Shown here piece after piece: positions 16,946-26,235 of a stretch of 64,000 nt of DNA. The first letter of the stretch is position 1. Each line of letters starts with the position of its first letter. The position numbers and the translations under genes are program-made. Source of the stretch: Azoarcus sp. L1K30 (GTDB lineage: Bacteria; Pseudomonadota; Gammaproteobacteria; Burkholderiales; Rhodocyclaceae); NCBI RefSeq assembly GCF_018122735.1, contig NZ_JAGRRD010000001.1:4495318-4559317 (forward strand), written 5' to 3'. The notes beneath the pieces are model-generated. The model was not told where the DNA came from, made no database searches, and saw nothing but the letters and a program-made list of their open reading frames with translations.

Positions 16946-18129
16946 GTGTCGCGAAACCGCTCATCATGCACGTCGTCTATCGCTTTGACGTCGGGGGGCT
17001 CGAAAACGGTGTCGTGAATCTCATCAATCATCTGGATTCTGAGTGTTTTCGACACGTCGTGGTAGCGATGACCAAATGCGACACCGCATTCTGCGATCGT
17101 ATTGCGTCGAGTAAGGTCGAATTCTTCGACCTTGACAAGCCGCCCGGGCATGGCGTGAAACTGTATGCAAAACTTCATTCGCTGATTTCCGAGCTCCAGC
17201 CGACCATCGTTCACACGCGCAACCTCGCGGCGCTGGAGGCCGTCGTGCCCGCCTGGCTTGCAGGCGTGCCGATTCGCCTTCATGGCGAGCATGGCTGGGA
17301 CGTTTCCGACCCGGATGGAAAGCGCTTCAAGTACAGACTGATTCGCCGTCTCTATCGCCCTTTCGTCAGTTGTTACGTCGCACTTTCGGGTCAGCTGGAG
17401 GACTACCTGCGTGACGGCGTGGGGGTGCAGGCATCGCGTATTACGCGAATCTGCAATGGTGTAGACACGGCGAGGTTTCACCCGGGTAGAGACGGGCGGA
17501 GCATGCTCGAGGGCTCTCCCTTCAATATGTCGGGTCTGATTGTGCTGGGAACGGTCGGAAGGCTTCAGGCGGTCAAAGATCAGGCAAATCTCGTCCACGC
17601 ATTTGCGCGTGTGCTGCAGCGTGCGCCGCAACTATCGCCTCGCTTGCGGCTGATGATCGTCGGAGACGGCCCATTGCGAGCGCAACTCGTGGCAGAAGTC
17701 ACCCGAACGGGACTGGAGGCTCACGTGTGGTTCGCCGGCGCCAGAGACGATATCCCGAACGTCATGCGGGCGATGGATCTGTTCGTTCTGCCCTCGCGTG
17801 CTGAAGGCATCTCCAATACGATCCTTGAGGCGATGGCGAGCGGTTTGCCGGTGATTGCGACCGATGTCGGCGGTTGTGGAGAGCTGGTAGTGCCCGCGGA
17901 CAACGGGGCGTTGGTGCCGGCCAACGACAGCGAAGCGCTTGCGCAGGCAATCATCGACTACGTCGAACGCCCGGCGCAGATTCGTGCGCACGGAATCGCG
18001 TCACGAGAACGCGCCGTTTCACGATTCAGCATTCAGTCCATGGTGGCTGCGTATCATGAGCTCTACGCCGGCTTGCTGGCCGCGCACGGTGTCAGGGCGG
18101 TCGAGCCAGAGGCGGGTGTGGTGCGATGA
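16942..18129 (+). CDS. XrtA-system glycosyltransferase (TIGR03088 type)
   Basis: 395-residue GT4 enzyme. IMHVVYRFDVGGLENGVVNLINHL at the N-terminus marks the XrtA-specific 'stp2' family. The donor-binding half has IVLGTVGRLQAVKDQANLVHAF, LMIVGDGPLRAQL, and the E-x7-E motif region LPSRAEGISNTILEAMASGLPVIATDVGG. Translationally coupled to xrtA by an ATGA overlap. Acceptor and donor are not predictable from sequence. Confidence 0.93.
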   Translation: MSVAKPLIMHVVYRFDVGGLENGVVNLINHLDSECFRHVVVAMTKCDTAFCDRIASSKVEFFDLDKPPGHGVKLYAKLHSLISELQPTIVHTRNLAALEAVVPAWLAGVPIRLHGEHGWDVSDPDGKRFKYRLIRRLYRPFVSCYVALSGQLEDYLRDGVGVQASRITRICNGVDTARFHPGRDGRSMLEGSPFNMSGLIVLGTVGRLQAVKDQANLVHAFARVLQRAPQLSPRLRLMIVGDGPLRAQLVAEVTRTGLEAHVWFAGARDDIPNVMRAMDLFVLPSRAEGISNTILEAMASGLPVIATDVGGCGELVVPADNGALVPANDSEALAQAIIDYVERPAQIRAHGIASRERAVSRFSIQSMVAAYHELYAGLLAAHGVRAVEPEAGVVR

Positions 18130-18179
18130 ATCGACTCCTGTTTCAAGCGCCGTGCGATCAGGCGCGCGCAAAGGAATAA
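18126..18179 (+). CDS. Possible 17-residue leader/linker ORF
   Basis: ATG overlaps the stop of the previous glycosyltransferase as ATGA and the ORF encodes MNRLLFQAPCDQARAKE, ending TAA 6 nt before the amidotransferase ATG. The AAGGAA that should serve as the amidotransferase Shine-Dalgarno forms the last codons of this ORF. It could be a translational coupling device through an otherwise 56-bp gap, or chance. Confidence 0.3.
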   Translation: MNRLLFQAPCDQARAKE

Positions 18180-18185
18180 GCAAAC

Positions 18186-20126
18186 ATGTGCGGAATTGCC
18201 GGAATGTTCGACACTCGTGGCAAGCGCGATTTCGATCGCGCGCTGATGCAGCGTCTGAACGATATCCAGTTTCACCGTGGTCCCGACGAAGGTGATCTTT
18301 ACCTGGAGCCGGGGCTGGCCTTCGGGCATCGTCGCCTGTCGATCATCGACCTGTCGACGGGACAGCAGCCGCTGTTCAACGAGGATGGCTCGGTTTGCGT
18401 CGTGTTCAACGGTGAGATCTACAATTATCAGGAACTCGTCCCCGAACTGGAGGCGCTTGGCCACGTTTTTCACACCCGCAGCGATACGGAGGTGATCGTC
18501 CATGCTTGGGAGGCGTGGGGCGAGGACTGCGTGCAGCGCTTCCGGGGCATGTTTGCATTCGCGCTGTGGGATCGCAATCAGCAGACCCTTTTCATGGCGC
18601 GTGACCGTCTCGGAGTGAAGCCGCTCCACTACGCTTTCCTGGCCGATGGCACGCTCATCTTTGGTTCCGAGCTCAAGGTCCTGACGCAACATCCTGGTCT
18701 GGATCGTACGATCGACCCGCTTGCGGTGGAGGAGTACTTCGCTCTTGGTTACGTGGCCGAGCCGCGCACCATCTTTGCGGGTGCGCGCAAGTTGCAGCCG
18801 GCAGAGTGCTTGTGCGTCCGCAGGGGGCACCCGATTCCCGCACCGCGACTCTACTGGGATGTGCGCTTTTCGCTGGACAATCCGCTGTCGCTTGAGGATG
18901 CGGGGCACGAGCTGGTCGACCGTATTCGCGAATCCGTGCGCCTGCGCATGATCGCCGAAGTGCCGCTGGGGGCATTCCTGTCCGGCGGCGTGGATTCGAG
19001 CGCGGTGGTGGCGACCATGGCGGGCCTCTCCGACATGCCGGTCAATACCTGCTCAATCGCTTTCGACGATCCGGCGTTCAACGAATCGGCTTTTGCGCAG
19101 ATGGTCGCAGATCGTTACCGGACAAATCATCATGTGGAAACCGTCAAGTCGGACGATTTCGATCTGATCGATACGTTGGCCGGTCTCTACGATGAACCCT
19201 ATGCGGACAGTTCCGCCATCCCCACTTACCGCGTGTGCCAGCTTGCGCGCAAGCATGTGACGGTGGCGCTGTCCGGTGACGGCGGCGACGAGAGCATGGG
19301 GGGCTATCGGCGCTACCGCATGCACATGATGGAAGAGAAGATGCGCGGCGCCATGCCGTTCGGGGTGCGCAAGCCGGTATTCGGGTTGCTGGGGCGAATG
19401 TATCCCAAGGCTGACTGGGCGCCGCGCGTATTTCGCGCAAAGACCACCTTTCAGGCCCTCGCGCGCGATTCCGTCCAAGCTTACTTTCACTCGGTCTCCA
19501 TCCTGCGTGACGACATGCGTCGCAGCCTTTTCTCGGCTGACTTTCAGCGCAAACTCGGCGGTTATCATGCACTGGAGGTGTTCCGTCGTCATGCTGACGC
19601 TGCGCAGACCGACGATCCGCTCGCCCTGATTCAGTACATCGACCTGAAGACCTATCTCGTCGGCGATATCAACACGAAGGTGGATCGTGCCAGCATGGCG
19701 CATTCGCTCGAGGTCCGCGAACCCTTGATGGACCACCCGCTCGTCGAGTGGCTTGCGACGCTGCCTTCCGGGCTCAAGATCAAGGGGCAGGAAGGGAAGT
19801 ACGTGTTCAAGAGGTCGATGGAGCCGTTGCTGCCGCATGAGGTGCTGTACCGGCCGAAGATGGGCTTTTCGGTGCCATTGGCACGCTGGTTCCGGGGGCC
19901 GCTCAAGCAGCGCGTGCGTGATGCCATGCTCGGCGACACCCTTGCCGCCACCGGTATCTTCAATCAGGGCTACTTGCGTCACCTGGTCGATGCACACCAG
20001 TCGGGTGCGCGCGACTACAGTGCCTCCCTGTGGACGCTGATGATGTTCGAAGCATTCCTGCGTAGTCAGGGGCTGGCCGCGCCGCGTGTCGTGGCGGGGG
20101 AAGCGAGCTTGCAGGGATGCATGTGA
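18186..20126 (+). CDS. XrtA-system class II amidotransferase (asparagine synthase family)
   Basis: 646 residues. The mature N-terminus MCGIAGMF gives the Ntn nucleophile Cys2, and FHRGPDEGD, RLSIID and FNGEIYN complete a functional glutaminase domain. The C-terminal synthetase has PP-loop SGGVDSS at 266-272 and LSGDGGDESMGGY. This is the TIGR03108 family restricted to exosortase A loci. It likely amidates a carboxylate on a sugar (uronic acid) or amino acid precursor using glutamine and ATP. Start fixed by the need for Cys at position 2. Confidence 0.94.
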   Translation: MCGIAGMFDTRGKRDFDRALMQRLNDIQFHRGPDEGDLYLEPGLAFGHRRLSIIDLSTGQQPLFNEDGSVCVVFNGEIYNYQELVPELEALGHVFHTRSDTEVIVHAWEAWGEDCVQRFRGMFAFALWDRNQQTLFMARDRLGVKPLHYAFLADGTLIFGSELKVLTQHPGLDRTIDPLAVEEYFALGYVAEPRTIFAGARKLQPAECLCVRRGHPIPAPRLYWDVRFSLDNPLSLEDAGHELVDRIRESVRLRMIAEVPLGAFLSGGVDSSAVVATMAGLSDMPVNTCSIAFDDPAFNESAFAQMVADRYRTNHHVETVKSDDFDLIDTLAGLYDEPYADSSAIPTYRVCQLARKHVTVALSGDGGDESMGGYRRYRMHMMEEKMRGAMPFGVRKPVFGLLGRMYPKADWAPRVFRAKTTFQALARDSVQAYFHSVSILRDDMRRSLFSADFQRKLGGYHALEVFRRHADAAQTDDPLALIQYIDLKTYLVGDINTKVDRASMAHSLEVREPLMDHPLVEWLATLPSGLKIKGQEGKYVFKRSMEPLLPHEVLYRPKMGFSVPLARWFRGPLKQRVRDAMLGDTLAATGIFNQGYLRHLVDAHQSGARDYSASLWTLMMFEAFLRSQGLAAPRVVAGEASLQGCM

Positions 20127-20128
20127 AT

Positions 20129-21103
20129 ATGCAATCCAGCCCGACCGTCGCCGCGGCGATCCTGAGTTCTCGCGAGACGCCTGACGTCCTGCTCGCTGCC
20201 ATCGATGCCGCAAGGTGCGCTCTGGCCCCGCTGGGCGGCGTGCTCGACGTGGTGATAAACGGGAACCGGGCGCTGGCCGAAGCGGTGAGCGCGAAAGTAT
20301 CCACGACTGACGATGCACGCAGCGAGCAGGTGCGAACACGGTTCTGGTATGTCGCGCTGGGCGACAAGGCGCATGCGTGGAATACCTATGTCCACCATCT
20401 CTGGCCCGATGCCAGAACCACGGTCTTCATCGATGGCTATGTCGAGGTGGCTCCGCAGGCCCTTGGTCTGATCGATCGGACATTGACCGACTCGCCAGCG
20501 GTGTCGGCAGCAACAGGCGTGCCATCGGTAGGCAGTTCGGCTTCGAGGCTGAGAAGGGAGATGATCGAGGGCGGTGGCATACACGGCAACCTCTGTGCAT
20601 TGAGCCGGGCCGCGATGGTGACGATCCGGCAGTCCGGATTCCGTCTGCCGCTTGGGCTGTATCGTGTTGACTCCTTGCTTGGTTCGGCCATCTGCTTCCG
20701 TTTCGATTCGGTGGCCAATCGCTGGGATCCGGGGCAAATAAGGGTCGTGCCCGAGGCCAGTTGGGCATTCAGGTCCCTTAAGTGGTGGCATCCAGGCGAC
20801 ATCGTCAAACACTTTCGGCGTGTACTCCGTCAAGACCAGGGAAGACTTGAGAACAATGCTTTCCGGAGCCACTTTCGCGACCGCAAGCTATCGCTGAGTG
20901 AGTTGCCCCGTACCGCGCTGGAAATGGTCGAACATTGGGTGGCGACACGTCCGGACGAGGTGGCGGGATTGATGAAGTCCCGGTTGCTGGTCCGGCGTGC
21001 GCTCAAGCGCATGCGTGTGCCCAGGGACTGGAGCCAGTCGCTTGAACCGCCGCTGTGCGTCTTCGATTCGAATGACGGCAGGCGCGACCAGACCACGGGA
21101 TAA
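20129..21103 (+). CDS. Divergent GT2-like glycosyltransferase
   Basis: 324 residues from the ATG at 20129 (an in-frame ATG at 20117 overlaps the amidotransferase). The pattern is that of a GT-A fold: VAAAILSSRETPDVLLAAIDAA at the start, TTVFIDGYVEVAPQAL where a DxD strand would lie, then RREMIEGGGIHGNLCALSRAAM and LYRVDSLLGSAICF. The usual DxD is replaced by D-G-Y, so metal binding may be altered or the match spurious. The C-terminal third is basic and helical. The position inside the XrtA operon supports a role in glycan assembly. Not firmly identified. Confidence 0.65.
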   Translation: MQSSPTVAAAILSSRETPDVLLAAIDAARCALAPLGGVLDVVINGNRALAEAVSAKVSTTDDARSEQVRTRFWYVALGDKAHAWNTYVHHLWPDARTTVFIDGYVEVAPQALGLIDRTLTDSPAVSAATGVPSVGSSASRLRREMIEGGGIHGNLCALSRAAMVTIRQSGFRLPLGLYRVDSLLGSAICFRFDSVANRWDPGQIRVVPEASWAFRSLKWWHPGDIVKHFRRVLRQDQGRLENNAFRSHFRDRKLSLSELPRTALEMVEHWVATRPDEVAGLMKSRLLVRRALKRMRVPRDWSQSLEPPLCVFDSNDGRRDQTTG

Positions 21104-21143
21104 ATCGAATCCATACGGCGCGTCGGCGCCGTAACCAGAGACC

Positions 21144-22349
21144 ATGCGCATTCTTCATATCCTCGATCATTCCATTCCGCTCCACAGCGGCTACACCTTC
21201 AGGACCGCCGCCATCCTGCGAGAGCAGCGAGCGCTTGGCTTGGAGACCTTTCACCTCACTTCGCCAAAACAGGGGCAGACCGCGCACGCCGTCGAGGATG
21301 TGGACGGGTTGCGCTTTCATCGTAGCGCAGTGCCCGCAGCAGGCCTGCCGCTGGTGACGGAGTATCGCCAGATGCGGGCGACGGCGTCCCGTCTCGAAGC
21401 GCTTGTGCGCGAGTTGCGGCCGGATGTCCTGCATGCGCATTCTCCGGTGCTCGATGCGATTCCGGCCCTTCGTGTCGGCAAGCGTCTCGGTGTCCCGGTT
21501 GTCTATGAGATTCGCGCGTTCTGGGAGGATGCGGCTGTTGATCACGGTACAACCGTGGAAGGCAGCCTCCGGTATCGTGCCACGCGAGCGCTTGAAACAT
21601 GGGCGCTGCATCGGGTCGATCATGCCTTTACGATCTGTGAAGGCCTGAGATCGGACATCGTCGCCCGCGGTATTGCGGATGACCGGATCACAGTGATTCC
21701 GAACGCGGTCGACATCGACGGCTTTCACCTGTCGGGCGAACCTGACGCTGCACTGAGGGCTCAGCTTGGGCTGACCGGCACCACCGTGCTGGGTTTCGTC
21801 GGCTCCTTTTACGCCTACGAGGGACTCGACCTGCTGCTCGAGGCATTTCCGGGGGTCGCGGCCGATCGCCCGGAACTGCGCATCCTGCTCGTCGGTGGCG
21901 GCCCGCAGGAGGACAGGCTCAAGGCGCAGGCGAAGCGTTTGGGCATCGCTGACAAGGTCATTTTCACCGGGCGGGTGCCACATGCCGAGGTGAGTCGCTA
22001 CTATGATCAGATCGACTTGCTGGTCTATCCGCGCCACTCGATGCGACTGACCGAGCTTGTCACGCCGCTCAAGCCGCTGGAGGCCATGGCGCAGGGGAGG
22101 ATTTTTGTCGCCTCCGATGTTGGCGGCCACAGGGAGTTGATCAGCGACGGACTCACCGGAAGACTGTTTGCCGCTGGTTCAGTCGATGCACTCGCCGCCA
22201 CCGTTCGCGATACGCTGGACCACCGCAGCACCTGGCCAACCATGCGGGCTGCCGGCAGACGATTCGTGGAAGAAGTGCGCAACTGGAAGAACAGCGTCGC
22301 AAATTACCTCCCGGTCTATAAGCGTCTCGTGCATGGGCGGCGGGCGTGA
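21144..22349 (+). CDS. XrtA-system glycosyltransferase (TIGR04063 type)
   Basis: 401-residue GT4 enzyme. MRILHILDHSIPLHSGYTFRTAAILREQ is the signature opening of this XrtA-specific family. The C-terminal half contains GFVGSFYAYEGLDLLLEAFP, ILLVGGGPQEDRLKAQAKRLG and RLTELVTPLKPLEAMAQGRIFVASDVGGHRELI. Only a weak GAGA precedes the ATG. The last codons overlap the GTG start of the next glycosyltransferase by 4 nt. Confidence 0.93.
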   Translation: MRILHILDHSIPLHSGYTFRTAAILREQRALGLETFHLTSPKQGQTAHAVEDVDGLRFHRSAVPAAGLPLVTEYRQMRATASRLEALVRELRPDVLHAHSPVLDAIPALRVGKRLGVPVVYEIRAFWEDAAVDHGTTVEGSLRYRATRALETWALHRVDHAFTICEGLRSDIVARGIADDRITVIPNAVDIDGFHLSGEPDAALRAQLGLTGTTVLGFVGSFYAYEGLDLLLEAFPGVAADRPELRILLVGGGPQEDRLKAQAKRLGIADKVIFTGRVPHAEVSRYYDQIDLLVYPRHSMRLTELVTPLKPLEAMAQGRIFVASDVGGHRELISDGLTGRLFAAGSVDALAATVRDTLDHRSTWPTMRAAGRRFVEEVRNWKNSVANYLPVYKRLVHGRRA

Positions 22350-23476
22350 GATTCGATGCACTGAGGATCGCGCTGGTCGGGCCCTTGCCGCCGCCTGCAG
22401 GGGGCATGGCCAACCAGACCCGCCAGCTTTCCGAGTTGCTGGTGTCGGAGGGCGCCCGGGTGGAGATCGTACAGGTGAATGCGCCCTATCAACCGCAGTG
22501 GATCGGCTCGATTCGCGGGTTCCGGGCCATTGCGCGGCTGCTGCCCTACGTCGTGAGTCTATGGCGCGTGGCGGGGCGGGTGGATCTCGTGCATGTAATG
22601 GCGAATTCGGGCTGGTCCTGGCATCTGTATGCCGCGCCGGCCATCTGGGTGTCGTGGTGTCGAGGCCGGCCAGTGATCGTCAATTACCGTGGGGGCGAGG
22701 CAGGGCCGTTTCTTGCCCGCTCGTGCAAGTGGGTCGGCGCCTCCATGCGGCGGGCGAGCGCGCTGGTGTTCCCGTCGGGGTTCCTGAAGCAGGTCTTTGC
22801 CGGGTACGGAATGAAGGGCTGCGTGGTTCCGAACATCATCGACCTCTCGCGCTTCCATGCCGACGCTGCGCAGATGCGCACTGTGGCGGCCGGTGGCGGC
22901 CATGTCGTGGTCGCGCGCAACCTCGAAACGCTATATGGCATTGATACGGCGATACGCGCGTTTGCCATCCTTCGGCAGCAGCGTCCCCTGGCGCAGCTGT
23001 CGATCGCCGGCAGTGGTCCCCAGGAGCAGGCTTTGAGGGCGCTCGCGGTTGAGTTGGGTCTATCGGAGTGTGTCCGGTTTACCGGCAGACTCGACCGCGA
23101 TCAGATGGCTGAACTCTACCGTGATGCAGATCTCATGCTCAACGCGTCCAGAGTCGATAACATGCCCAATTCGGTACTGGAAGCCCTTGCGAGCGGTGTG
23201 CCGGTCGTCAGCACCGATGTCGGAGGCATCCCCTTCATCGTCACACACGAACGGAGCGCCGTGCTTGTGTCACCGGACGCTCCCGACGAAATGGCCACTG
23301 CCATGGCGCGCGTTCTGGCAGACAGTGGTTTCTCGCGCAGCCTGCGTGACACAGGCTTCGAGGCGGTTCGGCAATACGCTTGGCCCGAGGTCAAGGGGCG
23401 CTGGCTGGCAGTGTACCGTGAGGCGCTCACCCACGCGGGCGGAGGTGGCTCAGGTAATCGAGCGAATGGAAAATGA
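22346..23476 (+). CDS. Glycosyltransferase family 4
   Basis: 376 residues from a GTG start coupled to the preceding stop (GTGA). IALVGPLPPPAGGMANQTRQLSELL is the acceptor-side motif; LVHVMANSGWSWHLYAAPAIW and NYRGGEAGPFLARS are in the middle; ARNLETLYGIDTAIRAFAIL, SIAGSGPQEQALRALA and ASRVDNMPNSVLEALASGVPVVSTDVGG form the donor-side Rossmann fold. Specificity is unknown. Confidence 0.88.
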   Translation: MRFDALRIALVGPLPPPAGGMANQTRQLSELLVSEGARVEIVQVNAPYQPQWIGSIRGFRAIARLLPYVVSLWRVAGRVDLVHVMANSGWSWHLYAAPAIWVSWCRGRPVIVNYRGGEAGPFLARSCKWVGASMRRASALVFPSGFLKQVFAGYGMKGCVVPNIIDLSRFHADAAQMRTVAAGGGHVVVARNLETLYGIDTAIRAFAILRQQRPLAQLSIAGSGPQEQALRALAVELGLSECVRFTGRLDRDQMAELYRDADLMLNASRVDNMPNSVLEALASGVPVVSTDVGGIPFIVTHERSAVLVSPDAPDEMATAMARVLADSGFSRSLRDTGFEAVRQYAWPEVKGRWLAVYREALTHAGGGGSGNRANGK

Positions 23477-24873
23477 TGACTGATCTCTACACCCGGTTTG
23501 TTGCGAATGTTCTCTTTCCGCTGCAGGAGAAAGTAAAACACCACGATACCGTGCGCGTGCGACGCGAGATGGAGTCATCCCAGTGGTGGTCGCGAGAACG
23601 CATCGATGCCTTGCAACTGGAGCGCCTGAAGCGCTTGTTGCGGGATGCTGGCAGTCATGTTCCGTACTACAGGGAGCTGTTTGCCGGTCTTGGTTTCAAC
23701 CCCGAAGGCGTGCGTTCCGTTGAAGATCTTCAAGGTCTGCCGTTCTTGACGAAGGCTATCATCCGCGAACACAGCGACGAGATGCGGGCAGACGATGCGG
23801 TCGGTCTCGCGCGCATGAACACGGGCGGCTCCAGCGGCGAACCGCTGATCTTTTTCATCGGCACCGAGCGCGTCACCCACGATGTTGCAGCGAAGTGGCG
23901 GGCCACGAGGTGGTGGGACGTCGATATCGGAGACCGTGAGGTTGTCGTGTGGGGATCACCGATCGAGTTGGGCACGCAGGACAAGGTGCGCATGCTGCGG
24001 GACAGGATCATGCGGACCGAGCTCTTGTCGGCGTTCGAAATGTCCGACGCACGGGTGGATGAGTTCATTGCGCGTATTCGCGCCGCACGCCCGAAGATGC
24101 TGTTTGGCTACCCGTCGGCGATCAGCCATATTGCCGCACGCGCGGAAAAGCACGATGTGCGTGTGGACGATCTGGGCGTCAAGGTCGTGTTCGTGACCTC
24201 CGAGCGTCTGTACGACCATCAGCGCGAAACGATCGAGCGTGTGTTTGGCTGTCCGGTGGCCAATGGCTACGGTGGTCGCGATGCGGGTTTCATCGCGCAC
24301 CAGTGTCCGGCCGGCAGCATGCACATTACCGCGGAAGACATCGTGGTCGAGATCGTCGATCCTGAGGGGCGCGTCCTGCCCGCTGGCGAATCCGGCGAAA
24401 TTGTCGTCACCCATCTGGCGAGTCGTGGTTATCCTTTCATCCGCTACCGGACGGGAGATATAGGTGTCATTTCCGACGTGCCTTGCGCATGTGGGCGCGG
24501 ATTGCCTGTCCTGAGCGAGATACAGGGGCGCAGTACCGACTTTGTCGTGGCGATGGACGGTACCGTGCTCCATGGTCTGTCCCTCATTTATATCTTGCGC
24601 GATATTCCTGCGGTCAAGGCGTTCAAGGTCATTCAGGAGTCGGTCGAGCACACGCGTGTGCAGATCGTGGCGGGTGCAGATTTCTCGTCGCAGGATGAGG
24701 ACCAGATCGTTGGCGGTCTTCGACGTCGACTTGGGGCCGCCGTCCGTGTCGATGTGGATCGCGTCGAGCGGATTCCGGCAGAGCGTTCAGGCAAGTTCCG
24801 CTATATCGTGAGCCATGTCGGATCCGGCGCGCATGGGCATCAGGAACGCGGTTGCGCAGCAGCAGACAGGTAG
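23473..24873 (+). CDS. CapK/phenylacetate-CoA-ligase-like adenylating protein
   Basis: 466 residues. The AMP-binding loop MNTGGSSGEPL lies near 115-125, NGYGGRDAG marks the A5-like motif, and RYRTGDIG and the C-terminal RSGKFRYI fit the PaaK/CapK subgroup. Members next to polysaccharide genes probably activate an acid (amino acid or fatty acid) for ligation to a glycan. ATGA overlap with the preceding glycosyltransferase. Substrate cannot be inferred from sequence alone. Confidence 0.88.
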   Translation: MMTDLYTRFVANVLFPLQEKVKHHDTVRVRREMESSQWWSRERIDALQLERLKRLLRDAGSHVPYYRELFAGLGFNPEGVRSVEDLQGLPFLTKAIIREHSDEMRADDAVGLARMNTGGSSGEPLIFFIGTERVTHDVAAKWRATRWWDVDIGDREVVVWGSPIELGTQDKVRMLRDRIMRTELLSAFEMSDARVDEFIARIRAARPKMLFGYPSAISHIAARAEKHDVRVDDLGVKVVFVTSERLYDHQRETIERVFGCPVANGYGGRDAGFIAHQCPAGSMHITAEDIVVEIVDPEGRVLPAGESGEIVVTHLASRGYPFIRYRTGDIGVISDVPCACGRGLPVLSEIQGRSTDFVVAMDGTVLHGLSLIYILRDIPAVKAFKVIQESVEHTRVQIVAGADFSSQDEDQIVGGLRRRLGAAVRVDVDRVERIPAERSGKFRYIVSHVGSGAHGHQERGCAAADR

Positions 24874-24879
24874 AAAGTC

Positions 24880-26235
24880 TTGAGAGACATACTCGTTACC
24901 GCAATCTTCTGTTTTGGCGCATTCGCTGCGCTCAAACGGCCATATTACGGCGCACTGCTCTGGGTGTGGATCGGATTGATGAATCCGCATCAGCTCGGCT
25001 GGGGGTTCGCCGGGTCGTTTCCATTTGCGCTTGCATCGGTTGCGGTGACCGTATTGGCGATGTTCTTCGCGCCAAAGGATGTGCGCTGGCCCAAGAGCAA
25101 CGCGGTCGTCGTGCTGCTGTGCCTGATTGCCTGGATGGGCATTACGAGCCTGACCGCGTTGCATGTCGAAGCCAGTCTGGAGAAATATATCGACGTGCTG
25201 AAAGTGCTGGGCATGACCTTGGTGGTCGCGTCTGTCGTCAGAACGCGGGAGGAGATTCTCGGCCTGGTCTGGGTGTCGGTTATGTCGATTGGCTATTTCG
25301 GCATCAAGGGCGGGATCTTCACGATCCGCACGGCGGGGGCCTTTCACGTCTGGGGACCGCCGAACAGCCTTGTCAATGGAAACAATGAGCTTGCTGTCGC
25401 CCTGATCATCTGCATTCCGATGATGTACTTCATGATGCAACAGGCCGGAAATCTGACGGGGCATCCACGCATCGAAAAATTGCCCGAGAAATGGGTCAGA
25501 AGGGGGTTGCTGGCGTCCATGTTTCTGTGCGCCGTATCGGCGCTTGGCAGTCAATCCCGTGGCGCGTTTCTGGCAATTGCTGCCATGGCGGTGATGATGT
25601 GGTGGCGGAGCAAGGCCAAGCTGTCGATCGGTATTGTTCTGCTTCTCGTGTCGCCGGCGCTGATCCTGTTCATGCCCGACGAGTGGATGTCGAGAATGTC
25701 GACCATCCAGACCTATGATCAGGATGCGTCGGCAATGGGGCGGATCAATGCGTGGCACATGGCTGTCAACATTGCCAATGACCGGTTCTTCGGCGCTGGC
25801 CTGGTGACCGCAACGCCGTATGTGTTCGGGTTGTACGCACCAAATCCGTCGATCGTCCTGGTGGCACACAGCATCTATTTTCAGATCCTGGGCGAGCACG
25901 GCTATTTTGGACTCTTCCTCTACCTGCTCTTCTGGTTTTTCACCTATTCGACCGCGGGGAGGATCGTCAGTCTGACCAAAGGGCGCGTCGAGCTCGAATG
26001 GGCGGGACAGCTCGCCTCCATGGCCAAGGTGAGCATGGTCGGGTTTGCGGTCGGCGGCGCTTTTCTCAGCCTCGCCTACTGGGACATGCCCTTCTACCTC
26101 ATGGTTGCGCTTGTATCGACCGAGCTGCTCGTCAGAAAGGAACTTCAGGCTGCGCAGCTGGCTCGCGATACGAGCCTCAAGCAGGGCTCTCGTGGCACGA
26201 CGGTGCGCACCGACGGTACCCGTTCATCATGTTGA
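24880..26235 (+). CDS. XrtA-associated putative O-glycosylation ligase (Wzy/WaaL-like)
   Basis: 451-residue polytopic membrane protein starting with TTG; MRDILVTAIFCFGAF...YYGALLWVWIGLMNPHQLGWGF is diagnostic for the exosortase A O-ligase family (TIGR03097). About 10-12 hydrophobic helices; the large periplasmic loop carries GSQSRGAFLAI and the end VAHSIYFQILGEHGYFGLFLYLLF is the conserved Wzy_C H-x-x-Y/F-x-x-x-x-x-E-x-G motif. It would transfer lipid-linked glycan to protein or polymerise it. Confidence 0.93.
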   Translation: MRDILVTAIFCFGAFAALKRPYYGALLWVWIGLMNPHQLGWGFAGSFPFALASVAVTVLAMFFAPKDVRWPKSNAVVVLLCLIAWMGITSLTALHVEASLEKYIDVLKVLGMTLVVASVVRTREEILGLVWVSVMSIGYFGIKGGIFTIRTAGAFHVWGPPNSLVNGNNELAVALIICIPMMYFMMQQAGNLTGHPRIEKLPEKWVRRGLLASMFLCAVSALGSQSRGAFLAIAAMAVMMWWRSKAKLSIGIVLLLVSPALILFMPDEWMSRMSTIQTYDQDASAMGRINAWHMAVNIANDRFFGAGLVTATPYVFGLYAPNPSIVLVAHSIYFQILGEHGYFGLFLYLLFWFFTYSTAGRIVSLTKGRVELEWAGQLASMAKVSMVGFAVGGAFLSLAYWDMPFYLMVALVSTELLVRKELQAAQLARDTSLKQGSRGTTVRTDGTRSSC

